DNA of 64,000 bases from Salvator merianae (taxonomy: Eukaryota > Chordata > Lepidosauria > Squamata > Teiidae), in the NCBI GenBank assembly GCA_003586115.2, contig QVOM02000073.1, positions 26,198,427 through 26,262,426 on the forward strand. Direction: 5' to 3'. Within the stretch, counting starts at the first letter, position 1. Every line of letters starts with the position of its first letter. Both the position numbers and the translations under genes were made by a program. Below are positions 44,031 to 56,400 of the stretch, piece by piece. Below the pieces are notes generated by a model. It worked only from the letters and a program-made list of their open reading frames with translations, searched no databases and had not been told where the DNA came from.

Positions 44031-46724
44031 TGCTATTATTTCCCCTGGAATTTAGAAACTGGAGTTTTTCTCAATAATATATATTAAGGAAGGCATATTG
44101 ACAGCAGGTGACAGATTAACTACACTCAGTGGCCAGTTTGTTTTTTTAAGTAAAGTTTGTTATTAAAGCTCAAAAAAAATACAAACAAAAAAGTTTTGTT
44201 AGCCATATTGCAAGACACACTAGCATGTGTCACAGTGACCTCTATCTGTCCTTGACTGCTGTTGCTTTCAGTCAATTGATTCCGAACAAGGAGGGCAGCA
44301 GCCTTTTACCAGACTGCTCTCAGCAGTTATCTTCAGTGTGCTCAGTGACATTTAGTGCTGGATTTTGTCTATAAAAACTGCTGTCAAGTAGGTGCTAAAG
44401 AAGGGAGCTTAACAGGTATGTTATCAGTTTGATGTAAGTGTGCAGAATAGAAGCTGCTGCCTTAAATATATTTGAATGCACTGTGTAATTTAAGGGGAAG
44501 ATCTAGGTTGAAGTTTTTAAGGCCTTGAGTTGTTTCATCTTATCTTGGTTGGGTGATAACTGAAATAGCAGAAAAGCACAGATTTGGATAAGTGGAAAGA
44601 TGCATTGTTTTGCAAGCAAAGAATATATGTGAAGGCAAAACTAACCCAGGCTAATGGAAGACATAAAGAATGGCTGTATACTGAGGACATCACCTATTCC
44701 ACATCTTTTAATTATTCAACAATTAATAGTTCAGATAGTGTCTGAAATGGTTGCATAAATGAAAGTAGTGAGAACTCTTATCTTGGAAAGAGGTCTGGAA
44801 AACAGCACAGCTTTTCCAGTGCAAGAGAGATGTGCTGGATTATACTGGTTTGGGGAAAATAGCTTTCCCAGGCACAATCTCTGCAGGGCCACGTTAGGCT
44901 AATTGGTTGATGTTATGGACAATTAACTAGTGTGGGGTCATCATTAAAAAAGGGAATGGAAAAAATACACTCAAAATAAGTCAGGTTCTAAAGAAAATTA
45001 ATTATTACTTTATTAATAATGCAGCACAAACTGAAAAATCCAAGAAAGCTCAAACTACAGCAAGAAGACAGTTTGAATCAGCTGACTATTAAACTCTTGG
45101 TATAACACTGCTCTCAATACAGCCACAATAGCAAGCCATAGTTACTATGTATCTGGTATAATTGATGCTAAAAGAATAAAGGGATTGACCTTTGAGTGTT
45201 CTACTTGTTAAGGGATGATGGCAAGCATTGGTTAGAATGTAATTAACTCAGCTCCTGCAAAAATAAAGGGGAAACAGAAAGGCTTTTTGGTTGGGATTTC
45301 TAGACCTGGCTCTCTCAGGCAAGCTATGGGGGCAAAATTAAATACTCCTGGCTAAAAGTAGGACAAAGACTTAGGGGACCCAACCACTTTTCTCACCCTC
45401 CAATGCTTTGAAGTCAATGGAAGAGGTCTCTGCTTGCAATGAGGCTGCAAATCAGCTGTTAAACTAATGAAGCATAGCATTGAAGATCAGGGAGTGTACA
45501 GCTCAGCAAGAGTGCACCCTAGAAAATAACAAAGAGTTCTGTAGTGGGAAAGAGTCCAACTTTGCATGGGAAAGTTGTGAAGAATCTGGGAAGCTTAAAC
45601 TGTCAAGCAGTGAGGTGATGGTGAAACAGGTGGGAGATTTAATATCAGAAATCCAGGTGATGGCAGATCACATCATTGGAAGGCAAGGGATGGAGGATCA
45701 TGGGATGCCCTGACTCTTGACCTAATTTGTCCTTACTCTTGGCATGGGCACTGTCATCCAAAGTTGGGAACACCTTGGTAGAGGGTAAAGTGTGATTTAT
45801 ATTAGAAAATATAATTTTCTAATATTTTCATTAGAAAATATTGTCTATTTTTACTCTTATTTCCTTTCTTTTCTTCCTATTATCCATTAGCATAGGGCTT
45901 CTCCCTGCCTTTGCACTACTCTTAAATTGTGCAATTGCTCAAAAGTGCAACTGCAATGGAGCAGCAATTGCCATCTGCCCTTTAAGAAGTTTTATTATGT
46001 GATACATGTGGTATTAAAGTTCTGCTTGTGTAGGTACAGACTGAAGGGGGAGAAGGAGCAAATGGCAAATGACTAGTAATGCCGCCAAGTGAATCCATGT
46101 TCTGAGACATATGGAGGGTGGAGCTTGACTTGCCCATTCCTGTGAACTTCCAGATTTGAATGTTCGGACTGCAGCCAATCACTGACAGCACAGGGAGTGG
46201 GATTTGGTGAGGGTGGAGGCAGAAAAGATAGAGTTTCCCCATGCCACACACAGGAAAGATCAGTGTGAGAATAAGTAAGTCCAAATTGAGTCCATGTTAA
46301 AATGAAAATGTTGGAACAATCAGAAGATGAATTCAGTCCGCATATTCTTCCGATACGGATTAAATTTATGATGTTGGACGGCACCCTCAGAGTGCTTTCT
46401 TTCACTCTACAGGAAAAGTGCTTCTGGAAGAGGTTTCTTCCCCTCTGTGATATGGTGGTGGATCAATGTGCACAAGTCAAGATCATATGGATTCTTCACC
46501 AGTCAGGTCATCTAATGGTGGTATAAGAGCATCAGCTGAGAAACAAAAAATCATACAAATTGTTGTCAAGATGTGTAATGTATTTATAGTATAAACATAA
46601 AATGTATGTAAAATAATAATAAAAATACATATTTCAGGCCAAAATCTGCTGTTATCAATCCCTTGAAAAATGAAAGTCAGTCGGGTTGCAAACCATCTGG
46701 TCTCAATCCAGTCATAAAGATAAG
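44031..46724. other. Non-coding, no recognised element
   Basis: Short random frames; a small AT palindrome (ATATTAGAAAAT and its complement) at about 45800-45826. The opposed frames at 45982-46405 have no family resemblance. Confidence 0.4.
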
Positions 46725-46740
46725 GAGTCCAATGGTAAAA

Positions 46741-47337
46741 CAGCCCATATATTTAGAAATTCAAATTCAAATTGTTGGCATGGTTGCCCAACAAAAGGCA
46801 TATATATACATATGATCATGGAATTTGAAAAGATTCAAGCATTTTGGAAAAAGATAGAAGAAGAAATTAATAAAATACTGCAGAAGAATATAATATTAAC
46901 AAAGGAATTATGTATAAGGCATATATTGAATGAAAATATATTTAATGAAGAGGAGAAATTTATTCTGGATCAATAAATGTCAGCAGTTTGGGGAGTTTTG
47001 GCTTTTGGATGGAAGGATTCATCAAAATGGACTATGCAAAATTGTGATAGATATATAATTGATTAAATGAAATTTCAAATAATAGATGAAATAAAAGAAG
47101 AATATAATTTACAAGGTAGAAGAAGAGATATAAAAGAGAAATGGACAAGAGTGGAAGAACATTTGAAAACAAACCTAGAGTCTACAGACATGTTTCAGAA
47201 GTTTAAGAGAGTCTCCAATGAATAATAAAAACTAGGATTCTGGCATGAACTGCGGGGAGAAGGGTTATAAGATATGTATAAGAAACAAATAGATGTATAT
47301 ATATGCATTTTGTTTAAAATATATAAATAAATAAAAA
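46741..47337 (+). mobile_element. 5'-truncated L1: end of ORF2 and 3' UTR, with target duplication
   Basis: Encodes the L1 ORF2 C-terminal type sequence with a C-W-H-G-C-P block, then an E-F-E-K-I-Q-A-F-W-K-K-I segment ending in a stop near 46974, followed by a broken continuation and an A-rich tail. Flanks at 46725-46740 and 47338-47353 (GAGTCCAA-Y-GGTAAAA) are a 16-bp target duplication with one difference. The short frame at 46686-46976 begins in flanking DNA and is not a gene. Its 3' UTR differs from that of the 1.6-kb L1-derived family, so it comes from another L1 lineage. Confidence 0.85.
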
Positions 47338-47389
47338 GAGTCCAACGGTAAAATAACAGACACACCAATTTATAGAGAATGGTCATTTG

Positions 47390-47870
47390 TACACTTAGCT
47401 GCACTAGGTCGGGTTCAGCAGGTCTGGAATAATCCAAAGTACTGATCCCAACCATGGGAATGGGTAGGCTGGATCAACACCATCAGCACCAATGGTGCTG
47501 ATCTGGATCATCCCACACAGTAGCTGTGAAGGTCATGCGGGCTTTGTGACCATACCCTTATAACTTTGAGGGCTAGGAACAAAAGTTGCTAGCCTCAGAG
47601 TTTCTGGGGGATACCTTTCAGCAGCACACTATGGTGCACTGCTGAAATACATCCCCGGTAGTCCTGAATACAGGAGGCATGCCTTCTGTGTATCTCCCAT
47701 GTTCCAGATTAGAACCACGTTGGTCTGCTGGTAGACCCTATTAAATAGGTTTACCATTGATCAGGATTAAAGCCTTCTTAATCTGTATTATGGGTCCATA
47801 CAGAAAGACACAATATGGATGTGGATGGCAATGTGGATAGCAACTGCCCTATGCCACCGGCCACCCCTCC
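47390..47870 (+). mobile_element. Copy of the ~0.5-kb TIR family
   Basis: Contains CTAGGAACAAAAGTTGCTAG, a CACACTATGGTGCACTGCTG block, and TCTGCTGGTAGACCCTATT, all in the order seen in 5235-5740. Non-coding; ends unresolved. Confidence 0.6.
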
Positions 47871-49147
47871 GATCTTGGACTGAATCATTCAGTCCAGCCC
47901 ACAGCTAGTCCTACATAGTGTGGGATAATGTGTGTGTCATATGGAAATATTTGAAGTAACTCCATACTCCAATGATCTGGAAGGACTGGCAGTTCAGCTC
48001 AACAAAGAACAACCTCCAAAGACAACCAGTAAAGGAGATCTCTAAGGAAAAATTGACACATTGATTGCTATCTCCAAATAAAAGCTGCTGTCAAGTAAAA
48101 GCAATACCTAAGGAAAGAAGGAAAAGATATTGCCAAAGAAGAAAAAGAACAATGATTCACTAAAGGCGCAATCATACAGGATTTTTTTTTTCAGTTGTCC
48201 TTTTAAGAAAAAGCATCCCATTCCCAGACGTACAAAAATGCTTTACAAACATGTGTCCAAATATATGACTGGAAACCTACCTTATTTTGTTACATTGCAG
48301 TCTTTATTTGTCTCAAAGTCAGGCAACTCATCTACCCCAAATACAGTGCTCACCACTGATTGGCCACTAAGTGGGAAGTACCATTTCTTTGTTGATGTAG
48401 TTTTCTGCCCAACCGAGTTTAAAGAAAGAGATGACTTCAGAGCTATGAAATCCCAAATGTTGAAGAAGCGAACTTTCTCAGACTTCAAGACAAGGTAAGG
48501 TGAATGCAGGAGAAAAATGTTTGTTATTACGGGCTCAAATTCACACAGAGGGTACCTCTTTAAGCGTGTCTGATTGCACCCTAATCTCATGCAAGAAACA
48601 CAGAGGCTTCAATGTTATACATCCTACCACCAACCATTTGCATTCACGATAGTACCTAGTATAGTGGTGAAACACCTGAAGAAAGAAGATTCAGCTCACA
48701 GAACTCCAGTGATGCAACACTTCATCTCTGATCTACGATGTTCACTGCTATGACAAGAATGTTCTTTATTGTTTTTAGTTCAGCAATTCAGTCAATCAAA
48801 AATCAAAATGTTTGTACTCCTTGAATGGAAAATGAAGAGTGGTGTTTCTTCCCTTTTCCAATTCAAAGTTTTGCATTTTTCTTTCGATGAAATGTCACAA
48901 TATTTGGATGTCAAATTACAACTTAGAACAAAGCCTAATTACTGCATGCCAGTATTTCTTCCAGAAATAAATGCTATTTCTCAAAGATTTCTACCCAAAG
49001 ACCTAATATATTCTAAAAACAAGGGGAAAAGTTTCACTCTTAATTTGAGTGAAGAAGGAATAATCTTGTTTTTATTTTCTTTATGTGTGTTCCTGCATTA
49101 ATATGAAGAAAAAATAAAGTATCTCTGAGATGACTTAGATGCACCTT
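47871..49147. other. Non-coding, no recognised element
   Basis: Frames at 48130-48498 (plus), 48282-48590 (minus) and 48769-49101 (plus) overlap or lie isolated, with no domain recognised. I do not call them genes. Confidence 0.4.
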
Positions 49148-49150
49148 AGA

Positions 49151-49190
<40 letters not shown>

Positions 49191-49240
49191 TCTATTTCTA
49201 TCCCACCTATACCCAGGGGTCTCAGGGAGATGGTACACAA
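49151..49240 (-). repeat. Retroposon 3' tail with (ATTG)n microsatellite
   Basis: A tetranucleotide run at 49151-49190 followed by TATCCCACCTATACCCAGG and GGTCTCAGGGAGATGG: the reverse complement of the tail at 13355-13474. Confidence 0.7.
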
Positions 49241-49544
49241 GTGGGATTGTTCATATGACAGTCTACCCCTCCCCTTCTCATGAACACTCTAGGCTAGAGA
49301 GAGTGGATTAGAGGTAGCAAGTGAACACAAGGGTCACACACTGTCATCTGTAAGGAGCTTTGGACCACTTTTTTTTTGCTACCTGTGAATGCAGTTGTGT
49401 TTCACTTGATGTTACTCCCATTTCATTTAGTGGGCTTCACCTTCCCCTGCTTCAAACAGGCTGCTATGAGTATTATGCAGATTTCCAATTCTCCTGATCT
49501 GAGGGCTATAAGGAGGATATTTCTCTCAGTTGGCATCCTCCCAC

Positions 49545-49548
<4 letters not shown>

Positions 49549-49602
<54 letters not shown>
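49549..49602. repeat. Microsatellite (AAT)n
   Basis: 18 uninterrupted trinucleotide units. The isoleucine-rich frames crossing it are artefacts. Confidence 0.97.
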
Positions 49603-49603
<1 letters not shown>

Positions 49604-50970
49604 TCCTTCAAAAGTGCTTTGAACTGGCAGCTTCCTCATGCTAGTGCTTTCATCATACCTCTAATCCACATTATAAGCAAGAAAATACATTAACTGCCAT
49701 ATGTAAGAATGACATCAAATAATTATTTCTGTCATAACCGTCAAGCTTCACATTTTATACTTTTTTCAGACTGGTAGAACAATAACATACCATCATGTTT
49801 TATTGGCGGAAACCTGATGAAAACTCCAAGGAACATAAATGTTCCAGTATGAACCAACTATATAACCCGCTTAAGCAGCTTTGACCATACAGCCTTGCAA
49901 TTTCATATGGAGGTTGTTTTTCTTGCATTTTATGTTACTCTTTATATAATAGCCAGATGCTGCACATTCTCTAAGCCTTTCCCAAAGCCAAACAGAAAGT
50001 CAGCTAAGCAAAGTCAGTTGTCTGAAGCAAGTGATATAGGGAGGCTAAATGATAAGCTGACAAATTTTATGTGGGTATATTTCCTTGGAATCTAGTAGAT
50101 TTACAACAATCAGATTACAGAATAGATGCAGAGACCACAGAAGAAAATGTGCTTTGGATTTAGAAGCTAACATATGCTCTGGTAGGTAGGCAAATAAGTA
50201 CCATCCATAACCAAATACTAAAAATGTGTAATGCTTTTATGTTTGTTCAGTTTTTAAGCTGTGACCCCATGGCATGGCAAGGCCTTTTGTACTCTACTGT
50301 ACCTACTGCAAATTTAAAGACCTAGAAATCATTCAGTAGTGTGAAAGATGATAACCAAGAAAGCCATGTGCAAAACATTACTTTGTTCAGAATAATGATT
50401 TTGGATTTTGAAGAACTTCCACGAAATAATAAACTAGCAGCTTCTACGCGCATGCTGGGGGAACGGGCTGAAGGGAGCACTTCTAGCTGAGCAAGCCAAG
50501 AATAGGGTGGTGGTGTGTGGCATGGATTATGCTGAGAGCCATCAGCAGAATGGCCTCTCTTTCCCTGCCTGCTTTGAAGCCAAGGAACAAAAACTGCTGG
50601 CCTTCAAAGTGGTAGACAGAGGATGTTTTCCCATAGAGCTCATGGAGTTTATATGTCCACATATATTACAGTTCAATTTATCTAGAGACCCCAATGTGTT
50701 AGTTTGTAGCAGTTCAGTCACTGGTAGGAACCATGGCTTCTTAACAGTCAGTTTTTTTAGCAGGAGGATGCATGAAATGGGATCCCTACAACTGTGGTCA
50801 CAGAGCTTCCTGGAACTTCAGTAGGCATATCTGTCTTGGAGGAAGAAGAGGAAGATGAGTCCAGATCAGATGAGAACTCTGTCAACTAAACCTTGTAAGT
50901 TCCCCTGATGTTCCAGTTACAATGCCCCCCATGGCCACTGCTCCAATGACCAGTGTGGAGATAGCCATAG
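49603..50970. other. Non-coding, no recognised element
   Basis: Short random frames; the frame at 50507-50824 has no domain. Confidence 0.4.
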
Positions 50971-51508
50971 CTATAGTTCATCCAAGTCCAAGGACAACTC
51001 GACCTCTGGAATGCTTTGTAGACTCATTACTAATTGCTTCCAACTGTCATCCAGTGAAGACATGACAATATACGCTTTATGGTTATCCTCAAAATTCAGG
51101 CCTCTCTCTGCCAGCTCTGAAAACAGCGCATGAAGCTTCTGGATATGCTGAGCTACCGACGTGCCAGGAATCAGCTTTGTCCTGTACAAACATCTCGTTA
51201 GCAACACCTTCTCTCCAGCAGTGGGACGGTGATAAATTCTTTCCAATGCTTTCCAGCATTCCTGTGCTGCGTTAACTCCCTGTAGAAAGCACAGTTGCAA
51301 ATTCTCTAAGGCAAGAACAATTATAGCATATGCCTTTCTATCTGCCTCCTTCTGAGCATCGGATGGATCATCCGGAGGATTATTAACACAGTCCCATAGT
51401 CCTTCTCGTATCAAAAAAACACTTCATTTTCATCTGCCAGGTGGCATAGTTGTACTCGGTCAGCCTTTCAAATGGTAAGGCAGAGGTAGGAGTAGCAGCC
51501 ACAGCCAT
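50971..51508 (-). pseudogene. Copia gag remnant, frameshifted and truncated
   Basis: ATG at 51508-51506 begins a gag similar to the one at 3203. About 30 codons in, a 7-base homopolymer (plus-strand A at 51413-51419) is one base out of register, so the reading passes to another frame. That frame (51414-50971, 147 codons) carries gag to residue ~175, with conserved S-S-L-D-D-S-W and L-A-E-R-G-L, then stops. Zinc knuckle and pol are absent. Confidence 0.88.
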
Positions 51509-51617
51509 GGCTCAGGATGTCACACCAAGCATCTTCTCACAACACAATACACCTCGTAGTATGCTCTCTACTCACAACAGACGCAGTTCTGGCACAATTC
51601 CGGCTATGGCGCTAACT

Positions 51618-51631
51618 CTGGGCCCATAACC
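51618..51631 (-). promoter_or_regulatory. Primer-binding site, second copia
   Basis: The same 14 bases (plus strand CTGGGCCCATAACC) as at 3359-3372, again directly next to the LTR, complementary to the anticodon arm of initiator tRNA-Met. Confidence 0.87.
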
Positions 51632-51998
51632 TGTCAGAATAGTGCAGTGTAGGCATGGAAGACTTACAGATGCCTTCATGAAGTAGATCAAAACAAAGAG
51701 GCTCGGAGGCAGCATACTCACTTCCACAGAGAAGGATTTACTAACTTGCTTGGTTTCATAATCAAAATAAGCAAAGCATTCTCTAACGTATCTTAAGGAT
51801 TGAGTATAACTAGAAAAAACAAAATGCAGCTAACTATATACGAAATTCTACCAATCAGGGATCTGGCATTATTCTGCTGCATGGGCATAAACAACTATGC
51901 AGATGTCTCTTTATCTGGATTACAATAGACTAAGCACACTGACATTAGATTATGGACAAAGCATATTGCGGTCACTGTGACCTCAGCATATTCTAACA
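51632..51998 (-). repeat. Second copia 5' LTR (about 367 bp)
   Basis: Begins TGTCAGAAT and ends ATTCTAACA, an inverted terminal pair with one mismatch. Shorter than the 573-bp LTR at 3373-3945 and without obvious internal similarity. The outer edge is less certain because only the terminal pairing defines it. Confidence 0.65.
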
Positions 51999-52380
51999 CA
52001 GGGCACGACATTACATAGGAAGTGTGGCTTCCTGATAAAATTATCTGCAATGCAGATGGAGGGTTCCACTGGGGCTGCTTATCCAGTCTACTGGCCCAGT
52101 ATGGATATCTATCAATGATCTCCAATTTTTTTCATGACACCCCCTTCTTTAGATTTTACCAAGTCCTGATACTCTCTGTTTAAAATAAAATAAATCTGCA
52201 CTTATATTTTCATTAGTATGTTTATACTATTATCCACAGTGTTACTATCCAATATATTTTATAATTCACTGGAATTGTGCTTATGTTATTATTTATAATA
52301 ATCCAACCTGTAAATACTTCATCTGTGTAATTATTTCTCTGGTTTTTGTTTTTTTCAGTTGAATATAATATTAACAATTA
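51999..52380. other. Non-coding, AT-rich
   Basis: Nothing supported. Confidence 0.4.
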
Positions 52381-52460
52381 TTTCCTTTCCTTTCCTTTCC
52401 TTTCCTTTCCTTTCCTTTCCTTTCCTTTCCTTTCCTTTCCTTTCCTTTCCTTTCCTTTCC
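52381..52460. repeat. Microsatellite (TTTCC)n
   Basis: Sixteen perfect pentanucleotide units, homopyrimidine on the plus strand. Confidence 0.98.
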
Positions 52461-54806
52461 TTATGACCTCACAACACTAGAATTCATGACCCTAGACAGA
52501 TCATGGTTTGTAAAGGAAAGCCTGTCTCCAGAGGATCATTTTAGGTGTATCTGCACAGCACTGTAGCAGTGCTGCAAATGCGCCATGAAGGTCCAGGGTC
52601 TCCATGACTCCAGACTCATACAGTGCACTTCCTGCCAAAGTGCTCCTAAGAGTGCTGTAAAACAGAGCAGAAGTAAATACTGTGACAGTGTCATTTCCTG
52701 TATTTGCAAAAAGAGGGCTGTGTTATCCAATCCACAAAAAGTGTATTGGGAAAGATTTTGTTCTGGGAAACACTGCCAGATATCAGCTCTGCAAATATGG
52801 AGACTGTCTTTTTACATTCACACAAGCACTCAAAGTTCAAACAGCTGGGCTTCTGACAAAATTTGCAAAGAAATGATATGTCTTATTTCTCTATTCAATT
52901 AATAAAACCTTTAATGGGAAAACCACAAATGATGGATTATCCTCTGTTATTGACATTTTATACTTTGAACATACATGTTTTGGGTTTATATGAAACAAAT
53001 TTTGAGTTTCGTTTTAATTTGAAATAAAATTCAAAGACATTCAAATTATTCTGAACCTGTTTCAAATTTGAGTGTTTGATCCATAGGGAATAATGGGAAA
53101 ACCATTCCAAATTCTCCTTTTCCTAACTAAAGGATATAAAATTGCTATGGTGGTGGACCTGGTCAGTCCATTTTGTCTTTAACATTTTTTTTTTAATGCT
53201 AGGCCTTCTAAATGGGATAGATGGCTGCTTCCAACCTACCATCCAAGCCACAAACATTTGGATACTTGGCTGATTTTTAATGTCCTTTGATGTCTTTAAG
53301 GACTCGCCATTTGGAACAAAAGCAGTTACACTAAATTAACAGGAACTGCAGTGTGAAATTTTTGATTCTTACACTCAGAGTTGAGCTCCTTAAGTCTGTC
53401 CAGCTACAGATTGGGAGAATCTCCAGGCTTGTGCCAATGCTACTTATGCACAATAGTGGACAAGCCTAACTTATGTTTCTGGCCACAGAAATTGAGTGCA
53501 AAAGGGGATTGCTTATTCTATAAGTCTGTAAGACTCCTCTGCAAAAAAGACAAACCATTGGAAGGATGGAAAGAGATTAGGCACACTGCTTGTCTCTTTT
53601 TTAATCTGTGCATGAACAAAATACCTATCTTTAAGTACCTGGAATAGAGACTCTGGTTGAATTTGAACAAGAGGGAAGTTGCCCACCCCCTGTCACCTTA
53701 AAGGCAAGCAATATGCTTTTCCTTAAGTCAGATTGTCCATCTGCTCTGTCAAATGGTGCGAGAGCTTTTCTTGCTGGCAAGGGAACCTGTCTCTTCTTCC
53801 TCCTGATTGGATGCCATTTTACATCCAATCCAGTGTGTGTAGAGCCTTTGTACTTGCATGATCAGCTGAACCAGCAGGGGGAAGCAAGCTTCTTTCATCC
53901 ATCAAATGTCAATAATGAAAGCCCTTACATCACTTGATAGTTGGGGCAAAGGGCTTTCCTTGCTCTTCATATGAAGCAGGAGTCCCTGCTTCAAAATGGA
54001 AGGCAGCTGGGTTGGGCCATTCCTTGTTTTCAATAACAAAATGCAGCAGCAGTGAGACAAGGGGAACTGAAGGGCTCTCCAAACCTTTCAATCCATTCTA
54101 CCACTACAGCACCTTAATGGCACTTGTAGTAGCACTAGAAAGAACAGCATACATGTCAAAAAGGATGACTGAGTGTTTCTGGTTTCTGAGACAACCACCA
54201 GAGAACTATCGCCACTGAGCCTGTGCGTAGTAGTCCTCTTCCACAGAGAGAACTCCCCAAACCCTCAAGTATTACTTTTTCTTTCTTTCATCTCCCCACT
54301 GCTTTAAATATGGAAATCTCCTCTGCAAAATCTGCAGATGAAACTCTGCTTGCATTGCCATAGATCATTTAGTAGAAGGGCATGAAAGTCCTTGTGTCTC
54401 CACAGCACCCCATGCCAAAGAGGCACGAGAGTTCTTGGAAGAACTTTAAGGCACAAAAAGTTCAGTGTGTGAGAAGCTACTCAAAGATTGCTTCTCACTT
54501 GCTGAATCAAGCCCCTGCCATGCTGAAACATGCCACAGTTGTATATGGGCCTCCTATGCCTGTGAATGGAAGGCAAGGAGGCCCTGCTTGAATGGGTACA
54601 TCAGCTGGAGCAACATGACCTTGGCTATAGCAGTGGTCCATCAGACTGCTGGTCAAGGATTGCCTGCTCTGGAAGAAGTAATGGTCCAAGACACCTTCCA
54701 CTGAGGAAACGGAGACATGCCCAAGATATCTGGCCAGTTAAATTAATGGAAATGTATCTTGCCATTCTTTCAGTTCTATTTTTTCCCTTCCTTCTCTTTC
54801 TCCTGC
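52461..54806. other. Non-coding; possible AT-rich hAT-like remnant near 52975-53110
   Basis: 52975-53110 has the same AAATTTGAG/TTTCAAATTT style as the hAT-like interiors, but no termini. Frames at 53381-54218 and 54382-54886 overlap on both strands without domains. Confidence 0.35.
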
Positions 54807-54849
54807 TGTTGTTCGTAAGGTTGGATCCACATAGGCCATTTCCAAGCCC
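54807..54849. repeat. 43-bp direct repeat, unit 1
   Basis: Matches 55576-55618 at 42 of 43 positions (one C/T difference); core GTAAGGTTGGATCCACATAG. No similarity outside. Confidence 0.9.
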
Positions 54850-55575
54850 CTTGTGCCAACCACTCCCACCCTTATTTGGTCCTTGAGGCCATGGTGCTCC
54901 CATGGGAAGACACTGTCTCACACATCCCCGTGTAGGGAGAAATTGATTCTGAGGCTGACATTACAGCTTTAATCATGTGTGGGAACAGGGAGCGGTGGCT
55001 CACGTCTGGCAGGTCTGGTTACTGTGTGAAATCCCAGAAGGTCTTTTTTTGCTACTATGAGTGTCAGTTCCACCACAGCAGTGGTCCCACAGCAGCAGGA
55101 GTTGGTGTGGATGGCACTTAAGTCTCCTCCAAAGGGAATTCAAATTGGTTTGCATGCTTCTAGTCTTTGTGAATTATTGGAGGTCATAATTGGGTGAGAA
55201 GTGAACTTTGTCATTGGAAACAGTCATTACAGCTTTGTGGATAGGTTATATGCAATTATAGCTATACAGCATTTTTTTTTTTCCATTGGAGGTTTCTTAC
55301 TCTGGCTAGTGAGAGATCAGAAGACTGCCTAGTAAGCTTAGGTGCATTCATGGAACTAGAATTGCAGGATTTCTTACAATTCCATTGGCCCTGGATAAGC
55401 ATTCCCCTGACCTGTTTAGTATGATACATGGTCTTGTCCTTCCTTGTAATTTCTGCTTGCAATAAAGATTCCTTCATGTTTGTTAGGATCCCTCCTTTTT
55501 TCTGTTCAACAGACCAGCGTCATGAAAAGCATTTTCTTAAAAAAAAAAAAAAAGCTTCCTTAAAATACGTATATA
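54850..55575. other. Non-coding between the two repeat units
   Basis: No element recognised. Ends in an A-run at about 55541-55553, shortly before unit 2. Confidence 0.4.
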
Positions 55576-55618
55576 TGTTGTTCGTAAGGTTGGATCCACA
55601 TAGGCTATTTCCAAGCCC
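55576..55618. repeat. 43-bp direct repeat, unit 2
   Basis: Same orientation as 54807-54849, start-to-start distance 769 bp. It is followed by an (AC)n(GT)n palindromic run at about 55624-55650. Confidence 0.9.
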
Positions 55619-55650
55619 ATATTTTCACACACACATTTGTGTGTGTGTGT

Positions 55651-56120
55651 TGTTTATTGCTGATTCTAAGAAAAAAAATAGCTCTACTGTCTGTAGGGTT
55701 GATTTCTCCTTAAATGTTAGTGGGAGTGCTAATGTGTATAAATATGTTCTTTGTGTTGTTTCTGCATTTGAGGTTGTTCTAGATCAAATTCTGGAATACG
55801 TCAACAGAATTGCAAAATGAGAATGTGTTAACTCGGGCAATATGAAAATGAAAGCATCAGTAGATATCAGAGGAATATTTACAGAAGCCATCATAATATG
55901 AAGAATATGAAAGAAGGGCAAGCTTTTCAAAGAACTGATTATATTGATTCCGAATTTGTCAAAGTTCTTCTAAACAGAAATCAGCCAAGAAATGGAGAGT
56001 TTTTTTTTTTTGTTTTTGTTTTTTTTTTTCAAATCTGTCAGTTCAGAAAAAAATTACTCCCTTTTTGGGGTCCCTTTTCTAATCTAAAAGGAAATAATTG
56101 AGTCATTCACTTCTAGGTAG
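55651..56120. other. Non-coding, no recognised element
   Basis: T-rich runs near 55999-56030; nothing else supported. Confidence 0.4.
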
Positions 56121-56400
56121 TCAAATCAAATCAAATTTATTTGGTCCTTGACCAGAACAAATTATTGTATTCAGTATAACAAGAATATAAATTGCAATAG
56201 CAATTAAAAACAATTGCATTTACAAAATTTAACAGGTAAAGATACTGCAGTAGCCAGGAATTATATGACCTGTAGAAATGGCCTTCAGCTCAGTTTTCTA
56301 ATTTCGCAATGGGAAAAAGATTCTGTATAAACAAGGCCAAAGAATAGGAAACCTCAGGACCAGTTTTCCTGAAGGCACAGAAGCAGATTAGAATGTGGGT
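56121..56400 (-). repeat. Retroposon 3' end with (TCAAA)n tail
   Basis: TCAAATCAAATCAAATTTAT followed by TTGGTCCTTGACCAGA is the reverse complement of a LINE/SINE tail of the AAATTTGATTTGA type. The family is not named; body weakly defined. Confidence 0.45.

Larger units (their letters stand above)
50971..51998 (-). mobile_element. Second Ty1/copia element, 5' fragment, divergent lineage
   Basis: Minus-strand order: LTR (51998-51632), primer-binding site (51631-51618), leader, gag start at 51508, gag to 50971. After that the similarity to the first copia ends, so protease, integrase and reverse transcriptase are missing. The primer-binding site and LTR termini match those of the copy at 1-3945, while the gag protein is only about 56% identical by eye, so the two belong to different subfamilies. 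Confidence 0.9.

Noticed and set aside
49376..49693. Isoleucine-rich frame
   Set aside because: Created by the (AAT)n microsatellite.
50507..50824. 105-codon frame beside the second copia as an accessory gene
   Set aside because: It is outside the element's supported limits, on the other strand, and has no recognisable domain.
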